DNA of 64,000 nt from Arthrobacter sp. TMP15 (GTDB lineage Bacteria; Actinomycetota; Actinomycetes; Actinomycetales; Micrococcaceae), in assembly GCF_039529835.1 (NCBI RefSeq), contig NZ_CP154262.1, positions 1-64,000 of the forward strand, read 5' to 3'. The stretch's first letter is position 1; each line of letters begins with the position of its first letter. The notes under the pieces are model-generated. The model had not been told where the DNA came from. It ran no database searches and saw nothing but the letters and a program-made list of their open reading frames with translations. Made by a program: the position numbers and the translations under genes. Below are positions 1 through 12,224 of the stretch, in pieces.

Positions 1-3
1 TAT

Positions 4-102
4 CTATCCACAAGCTCTTTCTCTCGCTATCTTCTGAGGTTTTCATACTCTAGGCTTGGCCCTGAACAAGTTATCCACGTATGTGCATAACTCTGTGGAT
101 TA
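4..102. promoter_or_regulatory. DnaA boxes upstream of dnaA
   Basis: Three 9-mers resembling the actinobacterial DnaA box lie upstream of dnaA: CTATCCACA at 4-12, TTATCCACG at 71-79 and, in reverse orientation, TGTGGATTA at 94-102. DnaA is known to bind such sites and repress its own gene, so this is likely the autoregulatory part of the dnaA promoter region. No clear -35/-10 pair was assigned. The window begins inside this spacer, so more boxes may lie further upstream. Confidence 0.7.
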
Positions 103-227
103 CCGCACATCAAGGATTCTCTACACCTCCGAAACACAGTTCAATACGTGTAGTAGAAGTCACGTGCGATGGGCACATAAATACCAACATTCCGGTACAA
201 CGCCCGGAAGTGAGGACGGAACAGTCA

Positions 228-1718
228 ATGAGCACTGAGGACATCAATGACGTTGGAAGTTCCTGGCGGCGAGTCATTAGGATTTTGGAACGCGATGAAA
301 GGGTCTCTCCGCGACAGCGTGGTTTTGTAGTCCTTACACAACCCCAAGGACTGATCGGCAACACTCTTTTGGTGGCTGTACCCAACGAGCTAACTCGCGA
401 AGTGTTGCAGAATCAGCTCAGCACCGCTCTCAACGAGGCCCTTTCACAGGTATTCTCCGAAGACATAAGTTGTGCGTTCAGTGTCAACGCCGACCTGGTT
501 CCGCACGTAAAAGAGGAAGAGCCTGTTGCTTTACCATCTCCGGACCGCAACGATCGCACGGATCGACATGACGTTAAAGAGCGCCATGAGCGCAGTGAGC
601 TCACCTCACATAATCAGCGTTCAGACCGCACAGAACATGTATCCAAGCCTGCACCAACTTTGCCCAGCAATTCGCACGAGTTTGGCCGGCTCAATCCCAA
701 GTATGTTTTCGACTCTTTTGTGATTGGTTCATCCAATCGGTTCGCCCATGCAGCAGCAGTAGCTGTTGCTGAAGCCCCAGCAAAGGCCTACAACCCTTTG
801 TTCATCTACGGAGATTCGGGTCTAGGCAAAACACATCTCCTTCACGCCATCGGACACTACGCCCGGCGGCTATATACGGGGATACGAGTACGCTATGTGA
901 ACTCTGAGGAGTTCACCAATGATTTCATCAACTCCATCCGCGATGACGAAGGGGCAAGCTTCAAGCAGCTCTACCGCAATGTAGACATCCTGCTCATCGA
1001 CGATATTCAGTTCCTGGCAAATAAAGACGCAACCCAAGAAGAGTTCTTCCACACTTTCAATGCTCTTCATAACCACAACAAGCAGGTTGTCATCACTTCG
1101 GATCTGCCACCAAAGCGTCTGCAGGGATTCGAGGAGCGGATGCGTTCTCGCTTCGAGTGGGGTTTGTTGACGGATGTCCAGCCTCCGGAACTTGAAACTA
1201 GGATCGCTATCCTGCGTAAAAAGGCAATCGGTGAGGGTCTCTCTGCACCTGATGACGCGTTGGAATACATTGCTTCTAAAATCTCAACCAATATTCGTGA
1301 GCTGGAAGGCGCACTAATCCGCGTCACGGCGTTTGCCAGCTTGAACCGGCAGCCCGTTGATGTGGGTCTTGCGGAGCTCGTCCTCAAAGATCTCATCACT
1401 GACGATGGTGCCCAGGAAGTCACATCGGCGGCTATTTTGGGTCAAACTGCTGCCTACTTTAACATCTCCTTAGAGGAGCTATGCAGCAAATCCCGCACGC
1501 GTTCCTTAGTGACCGCCCGCCAGATCGCAATGTATCTGTGCCGTGAGCTAACAGACATGTCACTACCCAAAATTGGTCAGGAATTCGGTGGCCGCGACCA
1601 CACGACCGTGATGCACGCTGATCGAAAAATCCGGGAACTAATGGCTGAACGTCGTGCCATCTATAACCAGGTCACAGAGCTCACAAACAAGATCAAACAG
1701 CAGCAACGCGAGGGTTAG
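228..1718 (+). CDS. dnaA: Chromosomal replication initiator DnaA
   Basis: DnaA is the AAA+ initiator that binds oriC, melts the duplex and recruits the helicase. The 496-residue product has an N-terminal domain I, a charged, variable linker rich in Arg, Asp and His (about residues 95-145), an AAA+ core with Walker A GDSGLGKT at 195-202 and Walker B LLIDDIQ, and a C-terminal helix-turn-helix with the family signature GGRDHTTVMHA at 454-464. The ATG at 228 is chosen because the protein then begins MSTEDIN, as expected for the family. A longer open frame from 81 would run through the upstream DnaA boxes. A GTG at 210 is an alternative. It is followed by oriC and dnaN, the usual actinobacterial order. 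Confidence 0.98.
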   Translation: MSTEDINDVGSSWRRVIRILERDERVSPRQRGFVVLTQPQGLIGNTLLVAVPNELTREVLQNQLSTALNEALSQVFSEDISCAFSVNADLVPHVKEEEPVALPSPDRNDRTDRHDVKERHERSELTSHNQRSDRTEHVSKPAPTLPSNSHEFGRLNPKYVFDSFVIGSSNRFAHAAAVAVAEAPAKAYNPLFIYGDSGLGKTHLLHAIGHYARRLYTGIRVRYVNSEEFTNDFINSIRDDEGASFKQLYRNVDILLIDDIQFLANKDATQEEFFHTFNALHNHNKQVVITSDLPPKRLQGFEERMRSRFEWGLLTDVQPPELETRIAILRKKAIGEGLSAPDDALEYIASKISTNIRELEGALIRVTAFASLNRQPVDVGLAELVLKDLITDDGAQEVTSAAILGQTAAYFNISLEELCSKSRTRSLVTARQIAMYLCRELTDMSLPKIGQEFGGRDHTTVMHADRKIRELMAERRAIYNQVTELTNKIKQQQREG

Positions 1719-2175
1719 TTCCCACAACACAAAATAATTTGGCTAATTTTTGGTGTGGATACATCTGGGGATAACTAAGTGCACAAGTTGTTATAGCTGC
1801 GGATAACCTGCAGGCCATCTGTGGATCACCAAAACTGGCAAGAAAGTTTTCCCCGCTTCCCCACAGCGGTAAGCGGGAGCACCTCACAACCTGTACACAG
1901 GCAACTTCGGTATGACGGCGTACTCAGGGCCGGTTATCCACAGTATCCACAGGACTTATTAACACTACTAACTACAAGAATTATTCGTTTCAAACAACAT
2001 TTACCTATGCTCCATCTTTCATCCCTCACGAAGCACAGACCAATGCCCAACTGGGCAGGTCTAGGGGCTAAGCTGATTCCAAGCATGTAATTCTTTCTAT
2101 GGTTATTTGTCCTCACCGGAGAAGTACCCTGATCGCAAATGAAATTTTTCGCACCATGAAAGGCGGCACCCTTCC
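1719..2175. other. oriC: Chromosomal replication origin oriC
   Basis: This gene-free dnaA-dnaN spacer holds many DnaA-box-like 9-mers: TGTGGATAC 1754-1762, TGCGGATAA 1798-1806, TGTGGATCA 1820-1828, a perfect TTATCCACA 1934-1942 and, directly abutting it, GTATCCACA 1943-1951. Right after this pair comes an AT-rich run of trinucleotides (about 1955-1980, CTTATTAACACTACTAAC and onward). Two adjacent boxes, a short GC step and then a trinucleotide tract is the arrangement described for the bacterial basal unwinding system (boxes plus DnaA-trio), so strand opening probably starts there. Placement between dnaA and dnaN agrees with known Micrococcaceae origins. Confidence 0.88.
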
Positions 2176-3300
2176 GTGAAGTTCCGAGTCGAACGGGATG
2201 TTCTGACCGAAGCAGTCAGCTGGGCCGCACGATCCTTGTCACCGCGTCCGCCAGTTCCAGTACTTTCAGGCCTTCTACTTAAAGCTGAAGCTGGCACTTT
2301 GAGCTTGGCAAGTTTTGACTATGAAATCTCAGCCCGGCTGCAAATACCTGCTGACATTTCAGAAGAAGGATCCATCTTGGTTTCAGGGCGCCTGCTAGCT
2401 GATATTTGTCGCAGCCTGCCCGCAGCTCCAGTTGAAGTGGAAACAGATGGCAGCAAAGTCACCCTCACGTGCCGCAGTAGTCGTTTCCATTTAGCCACTA
2501 TGCCGGTCAGCGACTACCCCGAACTTCCGGCACTGCCAGATGTAAGTGGAACTGTTGATGGGGAGGCGTTTTCTCAAGCAGTTGCCCAGGTCATTATTGC
2601 CTCCAGCAAAGATGACACCTTGCCCATTCTCACCGGTGTGAAAATGGAAATTGAAGGTGACCTCATCACTCTGCTGGCTACGGACAGGTACCGCTTAGCA
2701 CTACGTGAAATCCGGTGGAACCCAACTTCTCCAAATATCTCCACAGGTGCTTTGGTCAAGGCTAAAACTCTTAGCGAGGTTGCCAAGACATTGGGTAGTG
2801 CCGGCAATATCAACATTGCTTTGTCGCAGAACAAGGAACTCATCGGCTTTGAAAGTGGTGGACGCCGGACAACCTCGTTACTTGTTGATGGTGATTACCC
2901 AAAAATCCGTTCATTGTTCCCGGACACAACCCCCATTCACGCAATAGTTGAGACACATGCCTTGGCTGAGGCCGTCCGCCGTGTTTCCCTTGTTGCAGAA
3001 CGCAACACTCCTGTCCGTTTGATTTTCACTGATGGGCAACTCACATTGGATGCAGGAACCGGGGAGGATGCCCAGGCTTCGGAAAATCTTGAAGCAACAC
3101 TTGTTGGCGATGAAATTACAGTAGCCTTCAACCCCCACTACCTCAGTGAAGGTCTAAACGCTTTCGACAGCAAGTATGTAAGGTTCTCTTTCACCTCCGC
3201 ACCCAAACCGGCAATGCTCAGCGCTCAAGATGACATTGACGGCGAACGTCGAGATGAATACCGCTACCTTGTGATGCCTGTGAGACTTCCCAACCAGTAG
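2176..3300 (+). CDS. dnaN: DNA polymerase III beta sliding clamp
   Basis: This is the ring-shaped processivity clamp that tethers the replicative polymerase and other clamp-binding proteins to DNA. The 374-residue length and the start MKFRVERDVLTEAVSW are typical of actinobacterial DnaN, and the three tandem clamp folds fit the length. The C-terminus ends in the usual VMPVRL motif that forms part of the hydrophobic peptide-binding pocket. Translation begins at a GTG preceded by GAAAGGCGG. It sits 3' of oriC and is followed by gnd and recF, all on the same strand. Confidence 0.97.
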   Translation: MKFRVERDVLTEAVSWAARSLSPRPPVPVLSGLLLKAEAGTLSLASFDYEISARLQIPADISEEGSILVSGRLLADICRSLPAAPVEVETDGSKVTLTCRSSRFHLATMPVSDYPELPALPDVSGTVDGEAFSQAVAQVIIASSKDDTLPILTGVKMEIEGDLITLLATDRYRLALREIRWNPTSPNISTGALVKAKTLSEVAKTLGSAGNINIALSQNKELIGFESGGRRTTSLLVDGDYPKIRSLFPDTTPIHAIVETHALAEAVRRVSLVAERNTPVRLIFTDGQLTLDAGTGEDAQASENLEATLVGDEITVAFNPHYLSEGLNAFDSKYVRFSFTSAPKPAMLSAQDDIDGERRDEYRYLVMPVRLPNQ

Positions 3301-3376
3301 TTCTTTGCCGGTTCCGGCACATCACCATTTCTTGCTATGCAACCGCAGCACCCACCAATGGAAAAGAGGCACTAAA

Positions 3377-4264
3377 GTGCATATTGGACTCATCGGACTT
3401 GGAAAAATGGGCTTCAACATGAGGGCCCGTCTTCGTGCCGCACAAATAGAGGTGACTGGGTTTGACCAGAACCCCGAACTCACTGATGTGGCTTCGTTGG
3501 CTGATTTGGTGGCTGCTGTTCCCGCTCCACGGTTGATCTGGGTAATGGTTCCTTCAGGTGCTATCACGTCCTCAGTGATTACAGCTTTATCGGAAGTGCT
3601 TGAACCCGGTGATTTGCTTGTAGATGGTGGAAACTCCAGGTTCACCGAAGATCAAAAACACGGTGAGATGCTTGCAGCCAAAGAAATTCACTTCATGGAT
3701 GTTGGAGTGTCTGGTGGAGTATGGGGACTGAAAAACGGGTATGGGCTGATGGCTGGTGGATCGGATGCAGACATTGAGCGGGCCCTGCCAGTTTTGGATG
3801 CTCTTCGCCCTGAAGGTGAACGCGCTGACAGTTTTGTACACGTGGGCGAGGTAGGTGCCGGCCACTACGCAAAAATGGTTCACAATGGTATTGAATATGG
3901 ATTGATGCAGGCCTATGCCGAGGGGTATGAACTACTGGCCAAGAAGGAAATAATCCAGGATCTACCAGGCACTTTTCGTGCATGGCAAAAGGGGACGGTT
4001 GTTCGCTCTTGGCTGCTTGACTTGATGGTCAAGGCATTAGATGAGGACCCCGGTTTGGAGTCCATTGACGATTACGTTGAAGATTCAGGGGAAGGGCGCT
4101 GGACTGTGGAAGAAGCCATTGCCAATGCGGTGCCGGCTCCGGCGATTACAGCAGCCCTCTTTGCCAGGTTCTCCTCCCGCGAAGATAACTCCCCAGCAAT
4201 GAAAATGGTCTCGGCGTTGCGCAACCAATTTGGTGGGCATGCCACAAAACCTGCCGGTTCCTAG
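3377..4264 (+). CDS. gndA: 6-phosphogluconate dehydrogenase, short NAD-type
   Basis: It oxidatively decarboxylates 6-phosphogluconate to ribulose 5-phosphate in the pentose phosphate pathway. The 295-residue protein has a Rossmann loop GLIGLGKMG (4-12), the substrate motif DGGNSRF (83-89) and catalytic Lys166 in HYAKMVHN. An Asp (Asp30 in GFDQN) ends the second strand, which fits NAD rather than NADP preference; that is inference. The length matches the short GndA class (about 300 residues), not the roughly 470-residue Gnd. The GTG at 3377 follows AAGAGG with good spacing, whereas an upstream in-frame ATG at 3305 would add 24 atypical residues. It lies between dnaN and recF, as in many actinobacteria. 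Confidence 0.93.
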   Translation: MHIGLIGLGKMGFNMRARLRAAQIEVTGFDQNPELTDVASLADLVAAVPAPRLIWVMVPSGAITSSVITALSEVLEPGDLLVDGGNSRFTEDQKHGEMLAAKEIHFMDVGVSGGVWGLKNGYGLMAGGSDADIERALPVLDALRPEGERADSFVHVGEVGAGHYAKMVHNGIEYGLMQAYAEGYELLAKKEIIQDLPGTFRAWQKGTVVRSWLLDLMVKALDEDPGLESIDDYVEDSGEGRWTVEEAIANAVPAPAITAALFARFSSREDNSPAMKMVSALRNQFGGHATKPAGS

Positions 4265-4285
4265 CAGTGGATAAAATTCAGCTTC

Positions 4286-5515
4286 ATGTATCTTGAACAC
4301 CTTTCCCTGACAGATTTCCGTAGCTATGCCCAAGTTGACCTGACACTCACCCCGGGTGTCACAGTGCTTGTAGGAGCTAACGGACTGGGTAAAACTAACC
4401 TTGTGGAAGCTATTGGCTATTTGTCGACGCTTTCCTCACATCGGGTGAGTGCGGATGCCCCGCTATTGCGCTTTGGAACAGAACGGGCACTAGTGAGAGC
4501 CCAACTGGTCAGGGGCGAACAAAAGGTCATGGTTGAGGTTGAGATCAATGCTTCCAGAGCTAATCGTGCCCGTATTAATCGTGCTAATCCTGTTCGCTCC
4601 CGGGATATTTTGGGGCTGTGCAGAACGGTTTTGTTTGCTCCTGAAGATTTAGCTTTAGTCAAGGGTGATCCTGGAAATCGTCGTCGGTTTTTAGACGACC
4701 TTTTGGTTGTTTTGTTACCCAAACACGCGGGTACTCGCAGCGATTACGACAGGGTTCTGAAACAGCGCAACGCTCTGCTGAAATCAGCACGAGCCCAGCA
4801 TTTTTCCAGAGCAGGCATCTCGGAAGTTCAATTGTCCACTCTTGATGTTTGGGATGAGCATCTGGCTGTGGCTGCAGCTAGTTTATTGGCAGCAAGACTC
4901 GATTTACTTAATCGTCTGCGCCCCCATATGGCCGAGGCCTACGCACAGCTGACCGACGGAACCAAGCTGCTACGGGCGCTGTATCGTAGTTCTCTGGATG
5001 CGTCAGAGGAGTACGACGGCGCCTCCCCCAACACGTTTGCAGAACCTGGGATTGCTAATAGTCCCGTACAGGTAGAGGCAGCGGACTTCTCGCTGTGCAC
5101 TTTGGATGAGCTTGTACAAAAGTACCGTGAGGAGCTGGTGCGGTCCAGAAGCCGCGAGTTAGAGCGGGGTATGTCTTTGGTTGGTCCCCACCGGGACGAA
5201 CTGGAACTGCTTTTGGGACAGGCACCAGCTCGTGGCTATGCATCGCACGGTGAGTCTTGGTCAATTGCCCTGGCATTGAGGCTTGCCTCATTCCATGTTT
5301 TAGATGAGGACAAACATGTGGCGGGGAACCAACCAATTTTGATCCTTGATGATGTTTTTGCCGAACTGGATTCCCAACGACGTCGGAAATTGGCTTTAAT
5401 GGTGGCCGCGGCTGAGCAAGTACTTGTGACAGCGGCCGTTGGTGGAGACATCCCCGACGAGTTATCGGGTTCAACGATCCAGGTCATCCCCGGCGGCGTT
5501 GCTCCCAATGAGTGA
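4286..5515 (+). CDS. recF: DNA replication and repair protein RecF
   Basis: RecF is an SMC-like ABC ATPase that helps load RecA at single-strand gaps. The 409-residue protein shows Walker A GANGLGKT (30-37), a signature region around LVGPHRDELELLLG and Walker B ILILDDVFAELD near the C-terminus. The N-terminus MYLEHLSLTDFRSY is family-typical. The ribosome-binding site before the ATG is weak, so coupling to the upstream gene is possible. Its stop overlaps the start of the DUF721 gene by 8 nt, which suggests translational coupling. Confidence 0.96.
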   Translation: MYLEHLSLTDFRSYAQVDLTLTPGVTVLVGANGLGKTNLVEAIGYLSTLSSHRVSADAPLLRFGTERALVRAQLVRGEQKVMVEVEINASRANRARINRANPVRSRDILGLCRTVLFAPEDLALVKGDPGNRRRFLDDLLVVLLPKHAGTRSDYDRVLKQRNALLKSARAQHFSRAGISEVQLSTLDVWDEHLAVAAASLLAARLDLLNRLRPHMAEAYAQLTDGTKLLRALYRSSLDASEEYDGASPNTFAEPGIANSPVQVEAADFSLCTLDELVQKYREELVRSRSRELERGMSLVGPHRDELELLLGQAPARGYASHGESWSIALALRLASFHVLDEDKHVAGNQPILILDDVFAELDSQRRRKLALMVAAAEQVLVTAAVGGDIPDELSGSTIQVIPGGVAPNE

Positions 5516-6098
5516 TCAGCCTGTTGGTTCCGCCTCTGTTGATCCAATAGGTCAAAAGCGCAGTGCCCAAGCCGCGGCCAAGGACCATGACACCGAAATT
5601 GATGCGGCTCAGGCTGCGCTGAACCGGATGCGCCGGATTGCCAAGAGCCGGGGGGAGTTGCGAATTCCGCGCAGCAGATTGGGCGAGAAATCTGTTCCAA
5701 GGAGTAAAAAGAAACCATTTCTTGACGTCAAATATGGTGGTGGAAGAGATCCACTGGGATTAGGGAATGTGGTGAGCCGCCTAGTCTCCGACCGCGGGTG
5801 GAGCTCTCCGTTGGCGGTTGGATCAGTTATGGCCCATTGGGATACTTTGGTTGGACCGGAGATCGCAGCCCACTGTCAGCCAGAGAGTTTTGAAACTACA
5901 ACTTTGCATGTCAGATGTGATTCAACCAGTTGGGCAACACAATTGCGATTACTTTCGGCGTCGCTGTTGGCCAAATTTGATACAGATTTGGGGAGGGGGG
6001 TAGTAACAAATATTTTGGTTCTTGGGCCGGCTGCCCCTAGTTGGCGTAAAGGTTTCCGAAACGTCAAAGGCCGTGGACCGCGGGACACGTACGGGTAG
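5508..6098 (+). CDS. dciA: DciA-like protein (DUF721)
   Basis: Proteins of the DUF721/DciA family help load the replicative helicase DnaB in bacteria that lack DnaC/DnaI. The 196-residue product has a basic, Arg/Lys-rich N-terminal half and a C-terminal domain with the family pattern GLGNVVSRLV, a GSVMAHWDTLVGPEIAAHC stretch and an SWATQLRLLSASLLAKF segment. The ATG at 5508 lies inside the end of recF (8-nt overlap). Its position between recF and gyrB is conserved in actinobacteria. The family assignment rests on motif and synteny; the loader role is taken from the family. Confidence 0.88.
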   Translation: MSDQPVGSASVDPIGQKRSAQAAAKDHDTEIDAAQAALNRMRRIAKSRGELRIPRSRLGEKSVPRSKKKPFLDVKYGGGRDPLGLGNVVSRLVSDRGWSSPLAVGSVMAHWDTLVGPEIAAHCQPESFETTTLHVRCDSTSWATQLRLLSASLLAKFDTDLGRGVVTNILVLGPAAPSWRKGFRNVKGRGPRDTYG

Positions 6099-8524
<2,426 letters not shown>

Positions 8525-8593
8525 GTTGGGCCAGCATGAGCCCCTGGTTATAGTGCGAATCGGACATATATTGGGAATGGAATATTAAAGATT

Positions 8594-11257
8594 ATGAGTG
8601 ACGAAACACCGCAGAACCCCGAAGAACCCAGTGCGGATGCCACGGGTGGTGAAATTCTCGAAGGAAACCTAATGCATGACAAAGTTGAGCAGATCGATCT
8701 CCAGGAGGAGATGAAGCGCTCTTATCTGGACTATGCCATGGCCGTTATTGTGGGCCGTGCGCTTCCTGACGTTCGTGATGGTCTCAAACCTGTGCACCGC
8801 CGAGTTCTCTACGCCATGTTTGATGGTGGATACCGACCTGAGCGGTCATTCAACAAATGTGCACGCGTTGTTGGTGAGGTCATGGGCCAGTATCACCCTC
8901 ACGGTGACACAGCCATCTACGATGCCCTGGTACGACTAATCCAAGACTGGACCATGCGTTATCCCTTGGCACTTGGCCAGGGCAACTTTGGTTCCCCCGG
9001 TAACGATGGTGCTGCTGCACCCCGTTATACCGAGACGAAAATGGCACCGCTTGCCATGGAAATGGTCAGGGACATTGACGAAGAAACCGTCGATTTCCAA
9101 GATAACTATGATGGCAAGAACCAAGAACCCACCATTCTTCCCTCCAGGTTCCCCAACCTGTTGGTCAATGGTTCTTCAGGCATTGCTGTGGGTATGGCAA
9201 CAAATATCCCGCCACACAATCTGCGTGAAGTTGCCGAAGGTGTCCAGTGGTACCTGGCCAACCCGGGAGTGGGACGTGAAGAACTTCTTGAAGCTCTTAT
9301 CGAACGCGTCAAGGGACCTGATTTCCCCACTGGGGCACAGATTCTGGGACGCAAGGGTATTGAAGATGCCTACCGCACTGGCCGAGGCTCCATCACGATG
9401 CGTGCTGTGGTCAATGTTGAAGAAATTCAGGGACGCACGTGCTTAGTTGTTACTGAGTTGCCTTACCAAGCGAATCCCGACAACCTTGCCATTAAGATTG
9501 CCGACCTTGTCAAGGACGGCAAAATTGCGGGTATCGCGGACCTTCGTGATGAGACTTCCGGGCGCACAGGCCAGCGTCTCGTTGTTGTACTTAAGCGTGA
9601 TGCAGTTGCCAAGGTTGTCCTAAACAATTTGTACAAACATACGCAGTTGCAGGAGAACTTTAGCGCCAACATGTTGGCAATTGTTGACGGTGTTCCTCGC
9701 ACTCTGCCACTGGATGCCTTCATTCGTCACTGGGTTAACCACCAGATGGATGTGATTGTTCGGCGCACACGGTTCCGGTTACGCAAGGCCGAGGAAGAAG
9801 CACACATACAGCGTGCACTTCTGAAGGCTTTGGAAGCACTCGATGCTGTCATCGCCCTTATCAGGCGCTCAAGTACCACCGAGGAAGCCCGTGACGGCTT
9901 GATCGGGTTGCTAGATATTGATGAAATCCAGGCCAAAGCTATTCTGGATATGCAGTTGCGCCGGTTGGCCGCACTGGAACACCAGAAGATCCAAGATCGT
10001 CATGACGTACTCCAAACCATGATTACCGAGTTCAACCGGATTTTGGCTGACCCAGTGGTGCAACGCGGGATTGTCAGTGATGAATTGACAGACATCACTA
10101 CCCGCTACGGTGATGATCGCAGAACCGAGATCATGATGGGCTACGACCCTAACATGAGCATGGAAGACCTGATCCCCGAAGAAGAAATGGTAGTAACCAT
10201 CACCCGCGGCGGCTACGTCAAGCGTACGCGCAGCGATAATTACCGTACCCAGCATCGTGGGGGTAAGGGTGTCAAGGGTGCACAGTTGCGTGGAGACGAC
10301 GTTGTGGAGCACTTCTTCGTGACAACCACGCATCATTGGCTGTTATTTTTCACAAACCTTGGTCGCGTTTACAGAGCTAAAGCCTACGAGCTTGTTGAAG
10401 CTGGCCGTGATGCCAAGGGTCAGCATGTGGCGAACCTTTTGGCGTTCCAACCGGATGAAAAGATCGCCCAGGTTATGGAGCTCAAGGATTATCAGCAGTC
10501 TCCATACCTAGTTCTTGCAACGAAGAATGGTTTGGTTAAGAAGACCTCGCTAGAGGACTACGACACCAATCGTTCCGCCGGTGTCATTGCCATCAACCTA
10601 CGTGACGGCGATGAACTTGTCTCGGCGCAATTGGTCTCCGATACCGACGACCTCTTGTTGGTATCCCGCAAGGGACAGTCCATCCGTTTTACCGCAACGA
10701 ACGAGGCACTGCGTCCGATGGGGCGCGCAACCTCTGGTGTAACGGGAATGAAGTTCCGTAACTTCGATGAGTTGCTTTCAGCAGCAGTAGTTACGGATGA
10801 ATCTTATGTGTTTATTGTCACGGAGGGCGGATACGCGAAGCGCACGGCCGTTCAGGAATATCGATTGCAGGGCCGCGGCGGTTTAGGAATCAAGGTCGCC
10901 AAGCTGGTTGAAGACCGCGGAGACCTCATTGGGGCTTTGATTGTTCAGGAAGATGATGAGGTTTTGGTGGTAATGAGCGGCGGTAAAGTCGTCCGTTCAG
11001 ACGTGTCCGAGGTTCCGGCCAAGGGACGTGACACCATGGGTGTTATTTTTGCCAAGCCCGACAAGAATGACCGCATTATAGGCATTGCCCGCAATAGCGA
11101 GCGGGGCCTTGTTGAAGAAATTGAAGCTGCTGAAGCAGGGGCTGGCGAGACCATGGCAGCCCCTGCGGTAGCAGTTGATGCCGTGATTGAGGAAACCCCA
11201 CAGATTGATGAAGTACCGTTAAAGCGTAATGACGGAACAACTGGAGGTACCGATTGA
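8594..11257 (+). CDS. gyrA: DNA gyrase subunit A
   Basis: GyrA cleaves and rejoins DNA and wraps it through its C-terminal beta-pinwheel. The 887-residue protein contains the breakage-reunion domain with active-site Tyr145 in [11 protein letters not shown]. The quinolone-determining stretch reads [10 protein letters not shown] (101-110), with Thr106 where E. coli has Ser83. The GyrA-box-like [10 protein letters not shown] lies in the C-terminal domain and the protein ends in a variable acidic tail. The ATG start is preceded by a poor ribosome-binding site. The stop TGA overlaps the TTG start of the DUF3566 gene by 4 nt. Confidence 0.98.
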   Translation: MSDETPQNPEEPSADATGGEILEGNLMHDKVEQIDLQEEMKRSYLDYAMAVIVGRALPDVRDGLKPVHRRVLYAMFDGGYRPERSFNKCARVVGEVMGQYHPHGDTAIYDALVRLIQDWTMRYPLALGQGNFGSPGNDGAAAPRYTETKMAPLAMEMVRDIDEETVDFQDNYDGKNQEPTILPSRFPNLLVNGSSGIAVGMATNIPPHNLREVAEGVQWYLANPGVGREELLEALIERVKGPDFPTGAQILGRKGIEDAYRTGRGSITMRAVVNVEEIQGRTCLVVTELPYQANPDNLAIKIADLVKDGKIAGIADLRDETSGRTGQRLVVVLKRDAVAKVVLNNLYKHTQLQENFSANMLAIVDGVPRTLPLDAFIRHWVNHQMDVIVRRTRFRLRKAEEEAHIQRALLKALEALDAVIALIRRSSTTEEARDGLIGLLDIDEIQAKAILDMQLRRLAALEHQKIQDRHDVLQTMITEFNRILADPVVQRGIVSDELTDITTRYGDDRRTEIMMGYDPNMSMEDLIPEEEMVVTITRGGYVKRTRSDNYRTQHRGGKGVKGAQLRGDDVVEHFFVTTTHHWLLFFTNLGRVYRAKAYELVEAGRDAKGQHVANLLAFQPDEKIAQVMELKDYQQSPYLVLATKNGLVKKTSLEDYDTNRSAGVIAINLRDGDELVSAQLVSDTDDLLLVSRKGQSIRFTATNEALRPMGRATSGVTGMKFRNFDELLSAAVVTDESYVFIVTEGGYAKRTAVQEYRLQGRGGLGIKVAKLVEDRGDLIGALIVQEDDEVLVVMSGGKVVRSDVSEVPAKGRDTMGVIFAKPDKNDRIIGIARNSERGLVEEIEAAEAGAGETMAAPAVAVDAVIEETPQIDEVPLKRNDGTTGGTD

Positions 11258-11826
11258 GCACCAATAAACCAATACCGCGGCCTGGTTCCGCGCCAAGGGT
11301 AGGTACTCCGGCCCGCCCAACGCAGCGCCCAAACAGCCCAACAGGGCCAGCCAAGTCAACAGGGGCAGCCAAATCAACAGGAGCATCTGCTGCAAAGCAG
11401 CGTCCTGTAGCCAAACCGCAGACGCCTCCGACATTGGTTAAGCCCGCTCCTAAGGCTAAAGCTCGCCGTGCCCGCCTTCTGGTGAGCAAGGTCGATCCCT
11501 GGTCTGTGTTGAAGATGGCATTTTTGCTCTCTGTTGCATTAGGAATCGTCACAGTTGTGGCTTCCATAGTCTTATGGACAGTCTTAGACACTATTGGTTT
11601 GTTTGACACGGTGAATGCTTTTGTCAACGACATTCAGGGTCAGGAGGGCGGTAGTCCCTTCGATGTCTTGAGTATTGCCTCCCTGGGACAGGTTGCCTCA
11701 TTCTCCACTATTGTCGCCGTCGTGAATGTGGTCTTGCTAACAACACTTTCTGTTCTTTCGGCCTGGTTGTACAACATCTCTGCCACTTTGGTGGGTGGCA
11801 TCGGTGTTACTTTGACCGATGACTAG
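11254..11826 (+). CDS. DUF3566 membrane protein
   Basis: A 190-residue inner-membrane protein of the DUF3566 family, found directly downstream of gyrA in many actinobacteria; its function is not established. The N-terminal about 75 residues are cytoplasmic-looking, Pro/Ala/Lys-rich and low complexity. Two membrane segments follow at about 86-110 and 150-172, separated by a short loop with an amphipathic [12 protein letters not shown] stretch. Start is a TTG at 11254, supported by GGAGG eight bases upstream and a 4-nt TTGA overlap with the gyrA stop, so translation is probably coupled. A strong hairpin terminator follows. Confidence 0.85.
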   Translation: MSTNKPIPRPGSAPRVGTPARPTQRPNSPTGPAKSTGAAKSTGASAAKQRPVAKPQTPPTLVKPAPKAKARRARLLVSKVDPWSVLKMAFLLSVALGIVTVVASIVLWTVLDTIGLFDTVNAFVNDIQGQEGGSPFDVLSIASLGQVASFSTIVAVVNVVLLTTLSVLSAWLYNISATLVGGIGVTLTDD

Positions 11827-11861
11827 GATTCCAAAGTAGGAAAATTTTCCTAAAACTCCTG

Positions 11862-11900
11862 AATCGGCGGGCCTAAACTGTTTGTAAGCCCGCCGATTTT
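11862..11900 (+). terminator. Terminator after gyrA-DUF3566
   Basis: A perfect 11-bp stem (AATCGGCGGGC, 11862-11872, with its complement at 11888-11898) encloses a 15-nt loop and runs into a short T stretch. It follows the DUF3566 stop by about 35 bp and precedes the tRNA-Ile gene, so it likely ends the gyrB-gyrA-DUF3566 transcript. Confidence 0.85.
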
Positions 11901-11955
11901 GGACTTTGGGAATGTGTGGGGTAAAGTTTTATCTCGGCCCGATGAAGGTCAATGA

Positions 11956-12029
11956 GGGCGTATAGCTCAGGCGGTTAGAGCGCTTCGCTGATAACGAAGA
12001 GGTCCCTGGTTCAAGTCCAGGTACGCCCA
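11956..12029 (+). tRNA. tRNA-Ile (GAT anticodon)
   Basis: The acceptor arms GGGCGTA and TACGCCC pair fully. The D-arm TAGCTCAGGCGGTTAGAGC, anticodon stem CTTCGCTGATAACGAAG with anticodon GAT at 11990-11992, and the T-arm CCTGGTTCAAGTCCAGG are all intact. The discriminator is A12029 and CCA is not encoded. The gene is isolated between the gyrA terminator and a 39-codon ORF, the usual actinobacterial arrangement. Confidence 0.97.
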
Positions 12030-12064
12030 CGGAACCGAAGGTTCTCGTTGAAGGATGGTATGCA

Positions 12065-12184
12065 GTGAAGAAGTTGCTTATATTGGCTACGCTAGGATTC
12101 GCTGCTGTTTTTCTCAACAAGAAGTGGCAGGAATCCAAAGTTGTGAAGACAACATGGAGCAAGGCAACTGATTCGGTAAATTGA
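12065..12184 (+). CDS. DLW-39-type small protein
   Basis: A 39-codon gene beginning GTG and reading MKKLLILATLGFAAVFLNKK at its N-terminus. A basic start, a single hydrophobic segment (about residues 4-17) and a Lys/Trp-containing tail make it a short membrane-anchored peptide. Length and position between tRNA-Ile and tRNA-Ala match the actinobacterial DLW-39 family. The tail here ends ATDSVN instead of carrying an obvious DLW tripeptide, so family membership is inferred mainly from synteny and length. AAGGATGG lies upstream as ribosome-binding site. Function is unknown. Confidence 0.75.
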   Translation: MKKLLILATLGFAAVFLNKKWQESKVVKTTWSKATDSVN

Positions 12185-12224
12185 GTCTTTTAGTTGTGTT
12201 TCATATATACTAGATAGGCCTCAT

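Noticed and set aside
81-227. N-terminal extension of DnaA from an upstream ATG
   Set aside because: The extra 49 residues come from DnaA-box promoter sequence and do not resemble the family.
8891-8920. Quinolone-resistance change in gyrA
   Set aside because: Thr at the Ser83-equivalent position (Thr106) may be natural in this group; no resistance can be inferred from one sequence.
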